A stretch of DNA of 64,000 bases from Microbacterium sp. JZ31 (GTDB taxonomy: Bacteria; Actinomycetota; Actinomycetes; Actinomycetales; Microbacteriaceae), in contig NZ_CP017661.1 of the NCBI RefSeq assembly GCF_016805985.1, forward strand, positions 3,130,419-3,194,418, in the 5' to 3' direction. The notes under the pieces were generated by a model. That model saw only the letters and a program-made list of their open reading frames with translations. It searched no databases and had not been told where the DNA came from. Position 1 is the stretch's first letter. Each line of letters begins with the position of its first letter. Positions 20,207-29,137 of this stretch are shown here, one piece after another. Position numbers and translations under genes: made by a program.

Positions 20207-21429
20207 GCGAGCAGCTGCACACCCCCCTGACCGGCGTCCGCGTGGTCGAGCTCGGCAACTACATCGCCGCGCCCACCGCCGGCCGGCTGCTGGCGGACTT
20301 CGGTGCGGACGTCATTAAGATCGAGCGCCCGCGCACCGGGGACGAATTGCGCCGATGGCGGCTCTACGAGGGAGACACCTCGATGCTGTACCGCACGATC
20401 AACCGCGGCAAGCGGTCGCTGGTCGCAGACCTCCGCGAGGAAGAGGGGCGCGCCATCGTCCTCGATCTGCTGCGCGACGCGGATGTCCTGCTCGAGAACT
20501 TCCGGCCGGGCACGCTGGAGAAGTGGGGCCTCACGCCCGAGGCTCTGGAGGAGATCAACCCCCGGCTCGTCGTCGCGCGGATCTCGGCCTTCGGGCAGAG
20601 CGGTCCACTCTCCGCGCGGCCGGGGTTCGCCGCGGTCGCCGAGGCCTACGGCGGATTCCGAGAGCTGGTTGGCGAGCCGGGCAGGCCGCCGAGCCGCACC
20701 GGCTTCTCGATCGGCGACACCATCGCGGGCATCTACGCCGCGTTCGGGGTCGTGATGTCGCTCCTGGACCGCGAGCGGCGGGGAGCGGAGGCGGCGAGCC
20801 TCGCCGATCGCGTCGTCGACGTCGCCCTCAACGAGGCGATGCTCTCGGTCACGGAGTCGCTGGTTCCCGACTGGGGCGCGTACGGCGTGCGCCGCGAGCG
20901 CACGGGTGGGCGCATGCAGGGGATCGCGCCGAGCAACGCGTACATGTGCGCGGACGGCAAGAGCATCGTGGTGGCCGGGAACGGTGACGGCATCTACCGT
21001 CGCTTCATGGAGATCATCGGCCGCCCCGACCTGGGCGAGGACCCCGGTTTGCAGTCGAACGAGGGGCGCTGGGAGAGCCGGGAGCTGCTCGACGCGGCGA
21101 TCGGCGCATGGACGGCGACCCTCACGTCGGCGGAGGCCCTCGAGCGTCTCGACGGTGCCGGGGTGCCATCGGGCCCGATCTACACGGCGGAGGACGTGGT
21201 CGCCGACGAACAGTACGCCGCGCGAGACATGATCCAGCGGTTCGACGTCGACACCGGCGCAGGCGTGAAGAAGGACGTCGGGTTCCCCGGGATCGTGCCC
21301 GTGTTCGGCGGACGCTCCCTTCCCATCCGCTCGGTCGGCCCCGACCTGGGCGAGCACACCCGAGAGATCCTGACCGAGCTCGGCTGGACGGCCGAGCGCA
21401 TCGACGCCTACGAGGAGGCAATGCGATGA
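20203..21429 (+). CDS. CaiB/BaiF family III CoA-transferase
   Basis: 408 residues. The family features are PLTGVRVVELGNYIAAPTAG, LLADFGADVIKIERP, the NRGKRSL motif and LLENFRPGTLEKWGL. The second half has GVPSGPIYTAEDVVADEQYAARDM. These enzymes move CoA between carboxylic acids through an aspartyl-CoA intermediate. It overlaps the permease and lyase genes by ATGA at each end, so the three proteins are made together. It probably activates the acid imported by the permease; the exact acid is not evident. Confidence 0.92.
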   Translation: MSEQLHTPLTGVRVVELGNYIAAPTAGRLLADFGADVIKIERPRTGDELRRWRLYEGDTSMLYRTINRGKRSLVADLREEEGRAIVLDLLRDADVLLENFRPGTLEKWGLTPEALEEINPRLVVARISAFGQSGPLSARPGFAAVAEAYGGFRELVGEPGRPPSRTGFSIGDTIAGIYAAFGVVMSLLDRERRGAEAASLADRVVDVALNEAMLSVTESLVPDWGAYGVRRERTGGRMQGIAPSNAYMCADGKSIVVAGNGDGIYRRFMEIIGRPDLGEDPGLQSNEGRWESRELLDAAIGAWTATLTSAEALERLDGAGVPSGPIYTAEDVVADEQYAARDMIQRFDVDTGAGVKKDVGFPGIVPVFGGRSLPIRSVGPDLGEHTREILTELGWTAERIDAYEEAMR

Positions 21430-22339
21430 CCGTGAAGTTCCGCGACGTGACGTTGCGCGACGGGCTGCAGCTCGCGGGCAAGAACCTGCCCACGGCACGA
21501 AAGATCCAGCTCGTCGACCAGCTGTACGGGCTCGGCGTCGAGCACATCGAGGTGGGCTCCATGGCGCGACCCGATCTCGTGCCGACGCTGGCGGACACGC
21601 TCGACGTCCTCGCCGGTCTGCCGCAGGATCAGCGGGAGCGCGTCTGGGTGTGGGTGGCAACGCCACGCCACATCGAGAAGGCCGCCGCGGCGGGAGCACG
21701 CCGCTTCCAGTACTGCTTCTCCGCGTCCGACAGCCACAACAAGGCCAACATCGGACGCACCACCGAGACCTCGCTCGCGGCCATGCCGGACGCGATCGCG
21801 GCGGCGGAGGCGGTCGGCGGCAGCGTGCAGCTGTGCATCGCGACGTCGCTGACGTGTCCCTTCGAGGGCGAGATCCCGATAGAACGGTTCCGCAGCATCC
21901 TCGTCGATCCCCGCACACAGGGGGCTGTCGACGTCGTGGTGTGCGACACGCTCGGCCAGGCCCATCCCGGAGAGGTCGCGCGACGCGTCGGCCTCGCGAA
22001 GCAGGAGCGGCCCGAGCTCGGAATCGTCTTTCACGGGCACGACACGTGGGGCCTCGGAGTGGCGAACGCCGCGGCCGCCGTCGATGCAGGTGCCGACGTG
22101 GTCGACGGCGCCCTCGGGGTCTGGGCGGCTGCCCGTTCGCCCCCGGTGCATCCGGCAACACCGCAACCGAGGACCTCGCCTTCGCCTTCCGTCCGGACTG
22201 GCTCGACGTCGACGTGTTCGCGACCCTGGTGCGACTGGGTGAGGAGATCACGGACACGCTCGGCGAGCCCGACCGTGCCCGCTCTCGGAGCGGCGCACGC
22301 AGCAACGCCAAGGCCTTCCCCTGGGTCGTCGCGGCGTGA
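21426..22339 (+). CDS. HMG-CoA lyase-like aldolase, apparent frameshift
   Basis: HMGL-like TIM-barrel lyases cleave acyl-CoA esters such as hydroxymethylglutaryl-CoA. Motifs: FRDVTLRDGLQLAGKNLPT, VEHIEVGSM, FHGHDTWGLG and the active-site loop GGCPFAPGASGN. That loop is in another frame: at 22116-22119 four G should be five, which restores GGLGGCPFAPG and a 304-residue protein ending FPWVVAA. It overlaps the CoA-transferase gene by ATGA. The substrate could be HMG-CoA, citramalyl-CoA or a related hydroxyacyl-CoA. Confidence 0.88.
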
Positions 22340-22498
22340 CCCCGCCGGGCGGGGCTGCCGGCCGCCATCGGGGACTGCCGTGATCTGATTGAGAGGCTCG
22401 ACCTGACAGCCGGCGTGCTGGACGGCGTGCCGACGCTCGTTCAGGCATGACGGCCGCGATCGGCGCGAGTGCCGCGGCACCGTGAGAGCATGCACCTG

Positions 22499-23305
22499 AT
22501 GGACACCGATCTGCGCGACGAACTGCGCATCCTGCGAGCACGAGCCTTCGGACCCGAGGCCGACATCGCTCAGGATCCGGCCGCCCTCCGACGTCTTCGC
22601 GAGCTGGAGGCGCTGGCCGCTGCACGGCCCGCGCCGCAGGTCGATGCGGCGCCGGCGGCGCCCGAGCCGTACGCCGCGCCCGCGCCGATGGCCGCCGCTG
22701 TCCTGGAGGCGCCGGCGGTTCCCGCCGTCGCGCCTCCTGCGCCCGCGAATCCCTCTCCCGCGGAGGCCGCGCTGCCCGAGACGCCGCCGGCCCGGCGACC
22801 TCGCGAGCTCTCTCAGCACCTCCGTGGGATGTGGGCGCTGTCGGTCATCGCGGCGGCCGCGGTGTCGGGCGGGCTGACCTATGGACTGGCGCAGGTGACT
22901 CCCGTGTCGACCTCGAGCGGTGCGCCGCAGATCGCGACGCTCGAGCCTTCGCGGACGATCGACATCCCCGCCGGGTGGATGGGAGCCGGCCCGAGTTCGG
23001 TCGCGTACGAGTTCCACGGGCTTCTCATCTACGAGAGCGGATCGAACTTCGGGATGTCGTCGAACGGCAGCGACTGCATCACCGCGGTCGCCGCGGAAGA
23101 GCTGCCGGAGCCGGACGCCGACCTGTCGTCCTACTCGATCAGCGGCAACATGTACTCCGGCTGCCGCGTCGGTCCCTTCCCGGCCACCCTGAGCCTGTTC
23201 GTCGACAGCGGTGCACCCGAGGACCTGCGCGACGAGTACCCGGACAGGGCGCTGCAGTTCGTCAAGGACGGCGACCGGATCGGCGTGTTCCTGGCCGACG
23301 GCTGA
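22499..23305 (+). CDS. Single-pass membrane protein of unknown function
   Basis: About 268 residues from ATG 22499 (MDTDLRDELRILRARAFGP); an ATG nine bases upstream is equally possible. The cytoplasmic N-terminus (about 1-50) is helical and charged. An Ala/Pro-rich stretch runs at about 50-105, a membrane segment WALSVIAAAAVSGGLTYGLA follows, then an outside domain with two Cys (SDCITAVAAEE, MYSGCRVG). I do not recognise the family. It stands alone between unrelated genes. Confidence 0.75.
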   Translation: MDTDLRDELRILRARAFGPEADIAQDPAALRRLRELEALAAARPAPQVDAAPAAPEPYAAPAPMAAAVLEAPAVPAVAPPAPANPSPAEAALPETPPARRPRELSQHLRGMWALSVIAAAAVSGGLTYGLAQVTPVSTSSGAPQIATLEPSRTIDIPAGWMGAGPSSVAYEFHGLLIYESGSNFGMSSNGSDCITAVAAEELPEPDADLSSYSISGNMYSGCRVGPFPATLSLFVDSGAPEDLRDEYPDRALQFVKDGDRIGVFLADG

Positions 23306-23437
23306 CCCCTCAGTTCTCGAGTGGCGCGGCGCCGCGAACCTCGCCTCGACGGGAGCAGGTTCGCCGAGCCCCTATGCGGCGTGGCACCGGATCGGCAGGA
23401 TGGGGGAGGACATCGGCCGAGAAGGGCAGGAGGACCC

Positions 23438-24013
23438 GTGAGTCAGATGAGCGAGCCGCTCGACATCGTCCGATCGCTGCGCACCCTCACGATCGTGACG
23501 GGTGGCGTGGCGATCATCATGGGCATCGCGATCCTGCTCTGGCCGCTGAAGTCGGCGGCGACGATCACCCTCTTCATCGCGATCTACACGCTGATCGCGG
23601 GCATCGTCGACATCGTGCTGGCGATCATGTCGAAGGGCCTCGGCACGTGGCTGCGGATCGGCACCGCCGTTCTCGGCCTGCTGTTCATCGCCGCCTCGAT
23701 CGCGGCGTTCGTGAACCTCGAGTCGACGACGGTCCTGCTCGGGGTGTTCGTCGCCATCATGCTCGGCGTGACCTGGATCTTCGACGGGTTCGTCAGCCTC
23801 TTCGCGCTGCCGCGACGGAGCAGCATCACGCGGGAGCTGCCGCGGTCCTCCCGGGGATGGACGATCGCGTACGCCATCCTCAGCATCGTCGCGGGCACGC
23901 TCGTCATCCTCTCTCCGCTGCTGACCGCGGCGGCCCTGTGGCTGCTCATCGGTCTCTCGCTCGTCGGCTTCGGGATCGTCCAGATCATCCGCGGCATTCG
24001 ACTGCGGCGCTGA
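23438..24013 (+). CDS. HdeD-family (DUF308) membrane protein
   Basis: 191 residues starting at GTG 23438 behind GGGCAGGAGG. Six hydrophobic segments in the DUF308/HdeD pattern, for example GGVAIIMGIAILLWPLKSAA and ILSIVAGTLVILSPLLTAAA, with WLLIGLSLVGFGIVQIIRG at the end. The family is named after the acid-resistance protein HdeD of E. coli; its role in actinobacteria is unknown. Confidence 0.85.
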   Translation: MSQMSEPLDIVRSLRTLTIVTGGVAIIMGIAILLWPLKSAATITLFIAIYTLIAGIVDIVLAIMSKGLGTWLRIGTAVLGLLFIAASIAAFVNLESTTVLLGVFVAIMLGVTWIFDGFVSLFALPRRSSITRELPRSSRGWTIAYAILSIVAGTLVILSPLLTAAALWLLIGLSLVGFGIVQIIRGIRLRR

Positions 24014-24018
24014 CGCCG

Positions 24019-25002
24019 TCATCGCCGCGAGAGCACCGCGACGACGGGCCGGTGATCGCTGCCGGCGTCGTCGAACGTCGTCAGGACCGCCGCGCCGCGC
24101 ACGTCCCACGCCGGCCCGGCGAGGACGTGATCGATCGGGGATCCCATCCAGGACGGCGCGAACGACGGCCAGCTTCCGACGGCCCCGCCGCCGGCCTCGG
24201 TCGCGGCATCGCGGCAGGCGCCCAGATGCGCGGACAGGTGGTCGACCGTCGCATTCAGGTCGCCCGCCAGGATGACTTCGGGATCGGCGCAGCGCTCCTC
24301 GATCCACTCCATGCCGGCGCGCCAGTCTCCGATCGACCCGGGCAGCGGCGGGATCGGATGGGCCGCCACGAGCGTCGGGCCGCTGCCGTCGACGGGGACC
24401 CAGACGGCGCTGGGAAGCGCGGGGGTCGAGCCTGACGCGGCGTCCATCCGATACTCGCCCAGCTCGTCTGCGACGAGCAGCGACGTCGGCATCTCGGAGT
24501 AGCCCGTGGCTCCGTGGGCCGTGTCGGCGTTCATGGCCCTGCCCTCGAGCGAGACGATCCGTGCGACCTCCGCCGCCGTCTCCGCGTGGGTCTCGGGGAG
24601 GCTGATGACGTCCGCCCCGGTTTCGCGCACGAGACGCGCGATCGTCTCGGCTGTCGCGGTGCCGTACGTGTTCCAGGTGACGACCGTGAGCTCCGACTCT
24701 GGCAGGGACGTCGAGGACCCGCGGGCGAGCAGGACCGCGCCGTTCGCGAGGGACGCCGCCCCGAGCACGAGAGCGAGGCCGGCCGCGAGCCCCCAGCGGC
24801 GGCGGACGAGCGCCACGGCCGCGGCGATCGCGGCGGACACCCCGAACCCGATCGCGAGCAGCGCGCGGAACGACAGCGCATGGGCGATCAGTGGCGCGGT
24901 CTGCGCCCCGAGGGCCTGGGGCCACGAGAACAGCAGCGCTATCGGCGCACCGACGAGGAGGGTCGCGAGGAAGATCAGCGGAGTCCGGTTCCTGCTCGTC
25001 AT
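24019..25002 (-). CDS. Membrane-anchored endonuclease/exonuclease/phosphatase protein
   Basis: 327 residues from ATG 25002. Three hydrophobic segments at about 8-30, 40-65 and 70-95 precede the catalytic fold. EEP motifs: VVTWNTYGTATA, DVISLPETHAE (Glu), ILAGDLNATVDHL and the ending DDAGSDHRPVVAVL (Ser-Asp-His). It is probably an extracytoplasmic hydrolase of a phosphodiester or phospholipid. The substrate cannot be read from sequence. It converges with the HdeD gene. Confidence 0.85.
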   Translation of the reverse strand: MTSRNRTPLIFLATLLVGAPIALLFSWPQALGAQTAPLIAHALSFRALLAIGFGVSAAIAAAVALVRRRWGLAAGLALVLGAASLANGAVLLARGSSTSLPESELTVVTWNTYGTATAETIARLVRETGADVISLPETHAETAAEVARIVSLEGRAMNADTAHGATGYSEMPTSLLVADELGEYRMDAASGSTPALPSAVWVPVDGSGPTLVAAHPIPPLPGSIGDWRAGMEWIEERCADPEVILAGDLNATVDHLSAHLGACRDAATEAGGGAVGSWPSFAPSWMGSPIDHVLAGPAWDVRGAAVLTTFDDAGSDHRPVVAVLSRR

Positions 25003-25174
25003 GCGACCCCTCACGTCGGCGATCCTTTCGACGATTCTCTCCCGGCGGCGGATGCGCGGACGTCGTAGCGCAAGATCGCCTCGTGCGCGACCCCCGTGCG
25101 TGATCTCACTCGCATCTCTAGCGTGAAAGCACCCGGGGACAACCCCGGCGCAACTGTCACGGAAGGAGCCGCAT

Positions 25175-25348
25175 ATGGGACTCGACGACAAGATCGAGCA
25201 CGGCGCCCAGGACCTCTCCGGAAAGGCGAAGGAGGCCACCGGCAAGGCGACCGACAACGAGCGCCTCGAGGCCGAGGGTCACGGAGACCAGACCTCCGCC
25301 AAGCTGAAGAAGGCCGGCGAGGACATCAAGGACGCTTTCAAGGGATGA
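25175..25348 (+). CDS. CsbD-family stress protein
   Basis: 57 residues, hydrophilic and rich in Lys, Glu, Ala and Gly, with the CsbD-like core GKAKEATGKATDNERLEAEG. GGAAGGAGCC precedes the ATG, a very strong ribosome-binding site. CsbD proteins are general-stress proteins of unknown mechanism (SigB-dependent in Bacillus). I see no recognisable stress promoter upstream. Confidence 0.9.
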   Translation: MGLDDKIEHGAQDLSGKAKEATGKATDNERLEAEGHGDQTSAKLKKAGEDIKDAFKG

Positions 25349-25370
25349 TCTGATCCCGCTCGCACGAACG

Positions 25371-25398
25371 GAGGGCCGCCCCATCGGGGGCGGCCCTC
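25371..25398. terminator. Bidirectional terminator between csbD-like and MFS genes
   Basis: GAGGGCCGCCCC (25371-25382) pairs with GGGGCGGCCCTC (25387-25398) around a 4-base loop. It lies between convergent genes. Confidence 0.8.
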
Positions 25399-25411
25399 CT
25401 CGCGCGTCGGC

Positions 25412-26839
25412 TCAGAGGTCGTCTCCGGTGCGCGGCCCGCGCAGCGCCACGAGCGCGCCGACCACGGACAGTGCGGCGGCGCCGAGGAACAGCCACGAGA
25501 AGCCGCCCGTCAGTGCGTCGGCCTCCGCCACGCCGGATGCGGTCAGCGCCTCGGTCCGCGTCGTCGCGACCGCCGCGAGCACGGCGAGGCCCAGCGCGCC
25601 GCCGACCTGCTGGCTCGTGTTCACGAGACCACCGGCGAGTCCCGCTTCGCCGCCCTCCACGCCGTGCACCGAGAGCTGGGTGGCGGTGACGAACGCGCCG
25701 CCCATGCCGACGCCGATCAGCAGCGTCGGGCCGAGCAGGTGCACCACGAAGTCCGCGGAGGGCGGCGCGGCCGCGAGCCAGACCAGGCCGCCCGCGAGCA
25801 GGACCAGCGAGGAGGCGAGCGCCCTGCGCGTGCCGATCCTCGCGATCGCGGCCGGCACCAGGCCGGCGACGATCACGAGCGCTCCGGCGAGCGGCAGCTG
25901 CGTCAGTCCCGTCGTCAGCGCGTCGTAGTGCAGCACCGCCTGCATGTAGACCGACAGTGCGAAGAACAGCGCCACCATCGCCGCGCCGATCAGGACCATG
26001 ACGATGTTGCCGTCGGTCAGGCTGCGGTTGCGGAAGACGCCGAGCGGCACGAGGGGGTCGGCGGCGCGACGCTCCACCGCGACGAACACGACGCCCAGTG
26101 CCACGGCCACGGCGGCGAGCCCCCAGACGAGCGGATGCAGCAGGCCGAGCAGCTCGATCGCGCTCGCCGCGGCGACGGCAGCCAGGAGAGCCGCCGTGAT
26201 GCTCGCTGCGCCCGGAAGGTCGAGCCGCACTCGGGCGGCGGCGACGTCGCGTGTGATCAGCAGCGGAACAGCGACCAGCACGAGGACGGCCACCGGCACG
26301 TTGACGAAGAACACCGACTGCCAGCCGAGGCCGGCGGTGAGCACTCCGCCCAGCAGCACTCCGGCTGCCGAGCCGATGCCCGCGACGCCTCCCCACACGC
26401 CGAGCGCCTTGGCGCGGTCTCGGGGTGCGGGGAAGAGATGGGTCAGGAGGGCGAGAGCGGCCGGGGCGAGAAGCGCCGCGGATGCTCCCTGGAGCGCACG
26501 CGCGGCGAGCAGCATCTCGGGGCCGACCGACAGGCCCGCCAGTGCGGATGCGGCGGCGAAGCCCGCGGTGCCGATGAGGAACACCCGGCGGTGCCCGTAG
26601 CGATCGGCCAGCCGGCCGCCGAGCAGCAGAAGGCTGCCGAAGGCGAGGACATACGCCGTGACGACCCAGGCGAGGGCGGCGGTGGACATCCCAAGCTGCT
26701 GCCCGAGTACGGGCAGGGCGATGTTCACGATCGACGCGTCGAGCACGACGAGGAACTGCGCGAGGGCCAGGACGCCGAGCGCGATCCATCGACGGGAGCT
26801 GCGTGTCGTGGGTGGGGCGGGAGAGAGCGTGGTCGTCAT
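25412..26839 (-). CDS. MFS drug efflux transporter, DHA2 (EmrB/QacA) type
   Basis: 475 residues, about 14 membrane segments. Motifs: QFLVVLDASIVNIALPVLG in helix 1 (DHA2 motif D1), LGGRLADRYGHRRVFLIG (motif A), ARALQGASAALLAPAAL, and GVWGGVAGIGSAAGVLLGG (antiporter motif C). Proton-driven export of toxic compounds is likely. It is the last gene of a unit starting with two tiny membrane-protein genes, under a TetR repressor encoded just upstream. Confidence 0.92.
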   Translation of the reverse strand: MTTTLSPAPPTTRSSRRWIALGVLALAQFLVVLDASIVNIALPVLGQQLGMSTAALAWVVTAYVLAFGSLLLLGGRLADRYGHRRVFLIGTAGFAAASALAGLSVGPEMLLAARALQGASAALLAPAALALLTHLFPAPRDRAKALGVWGGVAGIGSAAGVLLGGVLTAGLGWQSVFFVNVPVAVLVLVAVPLLITRDVAAARVRLDLPGAASITAALLAAVAAASAIELLGLLHPLVWGLAAVAVALGVVFVAVERRAADPLVPLGVFRNRSLTDGNIVMVLIGAAMVALFFALSVYMQAVLHYDALTTGLTQLPLAGALVIVAGLVPAAIARIGTRRALASSLVLLAGGLVWLAAAPPSADFVVHLLGPTLLIGVGMGGAFVTATQLSVHGVEGGEAGLAGGLVNTSQQVGGALGLAVLAAVATTRTEALTASGVAEADALTGGFSWLFLGAAALSVVGALVALRGPRTGDDL

Positions 26840-26847
26840 CGTCGGCC

Positions 26848-26964
26848 TCAGTTCCACAGGCCCAGCATCAGGACGATGCTGAGGGTCAGCGTGCCGAAGA
26901 CGACCCACCAGGCGGTCTTCTCGGCACTCCAGCGGGACGAGCGGTTCTCCGTGCTGTCGTTCAT
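26848..26964 (-). CDS. Tiny single-pass membrane protein (38 aa)
   Basis: MNDSTENRSS starts a charged N-terminus of about 15 residues. The single membrane segment (WWVVFGTLTLSIVLMLGLW) runs almost to the end. GGAGAAATC precedes its ATG as a ribosome-binding site. The stop is nine bases before the MFS start. Too short for most gene finders; the ribosome site, membrane helix and spacing support it. Probably an accessory subunit or regulator of the transporter (inference). Confidence 0.7.
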   Translation of the reverse strand: MNDSTENRSSRWSAEKTAWWVVFGTLTLSIVLMLGLWN

Positions 26965-26987
26965 GATTTCTCCTTCGGGTTCCTCGG

Positions 26988-27071
26988 TCAGCGCCAGGCG
27001 CTGAACATCGCGACGGCCAGGACGGCGAGGGGCGCCAGGGCGACCCAGCGGATGGTGATCTCGTTCTTCAT
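26988..27071 (-). CDS. Tiny single-pass membrane protein (27 aa)
   Basis: MKNEITIRWVALAPLAVLAV begins it; one membrane segment fills residues 9-25 and it ends with Trp-Arg. GAGGAGAACCAC precedes the ATG. It is the first gene after the TetR-operator-bearing promoter (27098-27115), followed 23 bases later by the 38-residue gene. No family recognised. Confidence 0.62.
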   Translation of the reverse strand: MKNEITIRWVALAPLAVLAVAMFSAWR

Positions 27072-27097
27072 GTGGTTCTCCTCGGATTCGATGGCTG

Positions 27098-27115
27098 AGT
27101 GATTAACCACTCACT
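27098..27115. promoter_or_regulatory. TetR operator in the efflux-operon promoter
   Basis: AGTGATTAACCACTCACT has arms AGTGA and TCACT, the same arms as the site at 27715-27732. It lies 27 bases before the first small membrane-protein gene. Confidence 0.7.
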
Positions 27116-27153
27116 TTGATGGACAGAAAAACCCACCCCGGGTGGGGAGGGGG

Positions 27154-27711
27154 TCAGTGGCGGATGCCTCGCGTGAGGATCTCCGCCCACGCCTCCGGCA
27201 GCTCCTCGATGCTGGAGGTGACGATGAGGTGACACAGCTGCCCGTAGGCGACGAAGCGCTGAACCGCGGCGTCGTCCGCCCCGGAGCGCTGCTTGGCGAA
27301 CATCGTGATGCGTGCCAGGCCCGTCCGCAATGCGGATCCGATCTCAGGCACATCCGCCACCGACTGAGCATGCACCTGCAGCATGAGCAGCGCGCGATCC
27401 TGGATGAGCTCGGCGTACGCCGCGCCCATCGCGTCGAGGATCCCGTCCGGCGTGCGATCGGCCGAACGATCGGCGCCATCGCCGAGGGCGTCGAGGATCC
27501 GGTCGAAGCACAGATCCAGCGCCGCGACGAACAGCGACTCCTTGCGGGGGAACAGCTTGAACGCGTACGCGGGGGAGATCTTCGCCTCGCCCGCGACATC
27601 GGCGACGGTCGTTCCGTGGAAGCCGCGCTGCGAGAAGCGCCGCAGCGCGGCATCGGTCACGACCGGCCGCCGCTGCTCGGCGGTGGAGAGGATCGATCCA
27701 CGAGGTGTCAT
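27154..27711 (-). CDS. TetR-family repressor
   Basis: 185 residues. The N-terminal HTH (about 14-60) reads VTDAALRRFSQRGFHGTTVA, then EAKISPAYAFKLFPRKESLF. The C-terminal ligand domain includes DRALLMLQVHAQSVADVPEI. It lies directly upstream of, and on the same strand as, the small-membrane-protein/MFS operon. Two matching palindromes, one at its own start and one at the operon promoter, indicate control of both. Confidence 0.92.
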   Translation of the reverse strand: MTPRGSILSTAEQRRPVVTDAALRRFSQRGFHGTTVADVAGEAKISPAYAFKLFPRKESLFVAALDLCFDRILDALGDGADRSADRTPDGILDAMGAAYAELIQDRALLMLQVHAQSVADVPEIGSALRTGLARITMFAKQRSGADDAAVQRFVAYGQLCHLIVTSSIEELPEAWAEILTRGIRH

Positions 27712-27714
27712 GAG

Positions 27715-27732
27715 AGTGACTGTACACTCACT
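27715..27732. promoter_or_regulatory. TetR operator at the repressor's own promoter
   Basis: AGTGACTGTACACTCACT, an 18-bp palindrome with one mismatched pair. It lies four bases upstream of the tetR start codon, inside the 68-base gap shared with the divergent nudix gene. Confidence 0.78.
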
Positions 27733-27779
27733 CATTCGCAAGACGCAAGCACCGTCTGGTGGATGGCTAGGCTGACCCC

Positions 27780-28208
27780 ATGGACATGCGCGTCGCTGCC
27801 TACTGCGTGATCGTCGACGACGAGGATCGGCTGCTGCTGACGCGCTGGATCGAGGGCCGGACTCCCGCATGGTCACTTCCCGGTGGAGGCCTGGAGCCGG
27901 GAGAGGACCCGGCGGTCGCCGCACGCCGGGAGGTGTGGGAGGAGAGCGGCTACGAGGTGCGCCTCGACGGGCTGCTGGGCGTCGACTCGCACGTCGTTCC
28001 CGCAAAGCGCCGCCTCGCGCAGGGCGCCACGGGGCCGCTCCATGCCCTGCGCATCGTGTACCGCGCGACCATCACGGGCGGCACGCTCACGCACGAGGTC
28101 GACGGCTCGAGCGACATGGCGGAGTGGATCCCGCTGAACCGCGTGCGCGCGACCGAGCGCACCGGTCTCGTGGACATCGCGCTCGGCATGGCCGGCCTCG
28201 GACACTGA
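27780..28208 (+). CDS. NUDIX hydrolase
   Basis: 142 residues. The nudix box is clear: [20 protein letters not shown], continuing ESGYEV (about residues 37-62). All catalytic Glu residues and the Arg are present. It hydrolyses a nucleoside diphosphate linked to another group; the substrate is unknown. An alternative ATG lies two codons downstream. The aroQ gene follows after 13 bases. Confidence 0.92.
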   Translation: MDMRVAAYCVIVDDEDRLLLTRWIEGRTPAWSLPGGGLEPGEDPAVAARREVWEESGYEVRLDGLLGVDSHVVPAKRRLAQGATGPLHALRIVYRATITGGTLTHEVDGSSDMAEWIPLNRVRATERTGLVDIALGMAGLGH

Positions 28209-28221
28209 AGGGACGCATCAC

Positions 28222-28662
28222 GTGAACAACCGGATCCTGCTCGTCAACGGCCCGAACCTGAACCTGCTCGGCACGCGCGAGCCGGGCATCTACGGCTCGG
28301 ACACTCTCGAGGACGTCTTCGACAGAGCCTCCGCCGTGGCGAAGGAGCTGGGCTTCGACCTGCGCGCTTTCCAGAGCAACCACGAGGGCGCGCTGATCGA
28401 CGTGATCCACGAGGCGCGGGCCGACTGCGACGGCATCGTCATCAATCCCGGCGCGTTCACGCACACCTCCGTGGCGCTGCGCGACGCGCTCACGGGCGTG
28501 GCCCTGCCCTTCGCCGAGGTGCACATCTCGAACGTGCACGCGCGCGAGCCGTTCCGGCACCACTCCTACCTGTCGGACGTCGCCAGCTGCGTGATCGTCG
28601 GGGCGGGCGTGCAGGGATACGAGTTCGCGATCCGGCGACTCGTGACGCTGCTCAGCGCCTGA
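28222..28662 (+). CDS. aroQ: Type II 3-dehydroquinate dehydratase
   Basis: 146 residues from GTG. The signature [21 protein letters not shown] holds the catalytic Tyr; [16 protein letters not shown] and [20 protein letters not shown] complete the active site. It dehydrates 3-dehydroquinate in the shikimate pathway, forming dodecamers in the cytoplasm. Its end overlaps the convergent ybaK-like gene by 11 bases. Confidence 0.97.
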   Translation: MNNRILLVNGPNLNLLGTREPGIYGSDTLEDVFDRASAVAKELGFDLRAFQSNHEGALIDVIHEARADCDGIVINPGAFTHTSVALRDALTGVALPFAEVHISNVHAREPFRHHSYLSDVASCVIVGAGVQGYEFAIRRLVTLLSA

Positions 28663-29137
28663 TCGACTCCACCGGCTCCGAGATGTCCGCGACCGTCGCG
28701 CCGTAGGCGGCGACGAGCGCGTCGGCGTCGACGAACAGCGTCCATCCGTGCGCTCCGGCGCCCATCGAGACGCGGCGCCCGACGATCCGCTCATCCGCGT
28801 ACACGGGCCAGTCGTTCGTGCTGCCGAGCGGCGTGATCGTGCCGCGCTCGTATCCGGTCGCCTGCAGCGCGAGCTCGGGCTCGGGCAGGCGCAGCTTGTT
28901 CACGCCGAGCAGCGCGCGCAGCTTGGGCCACGAAATCGACCTGTCGCCGGGGATCAGCGCGAACAGGTAGTTGTCGTCGCCGCGTCCCTTGACCACCAGC
29001 GTCTTGACGATGTCCGCGGGCGTGATGCCGCGCAGCTCGGCCGCCTCCTCGAGGGAAGACGCGCGCGGCGACTCGAGGACCTCGATGTCGAGGCCGCGAG
29101 CCGCCGCAGCTTCCCTGACGCGGGAAGTCGGGGTCAT
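28652..29137 (-). CDS. YbaK/EbsC-family aminoacyl-tRNA deacylase-like protein
   Basis: 161 residues. The fold shows [34 protein letters not shown] and [20 protein letters not shown], with the family's conserved Lys and Gly-rich loop. Such proteins hydrolyse mischarged tRNA (for example Cys-tRNA-Pro). The ATG overlaps the stop of the preceding membrane-protein gene (TGATG). Confidence 0.88.
   Translation of the reverse strand: MTPTSRVREAAAARGLDIEVLESPRASSLEEAAELRGITPADIVKTLVVKGRGDDNYLFALIPGDRSISWPKLRALLGVNKLRLPEPELALQATGYERGTITPLGSTNDWPVYADERIVGRRVSMGAGAHGWTLFVDADALVAAYGATVADISEPVESIRR

Noticed and set aside
22340..22356. GC palindrome after the lyase gene as a terminator
   Set aside because: CCCCGCC directly abuts GGGCGGGG with almost no loop and no T-run.
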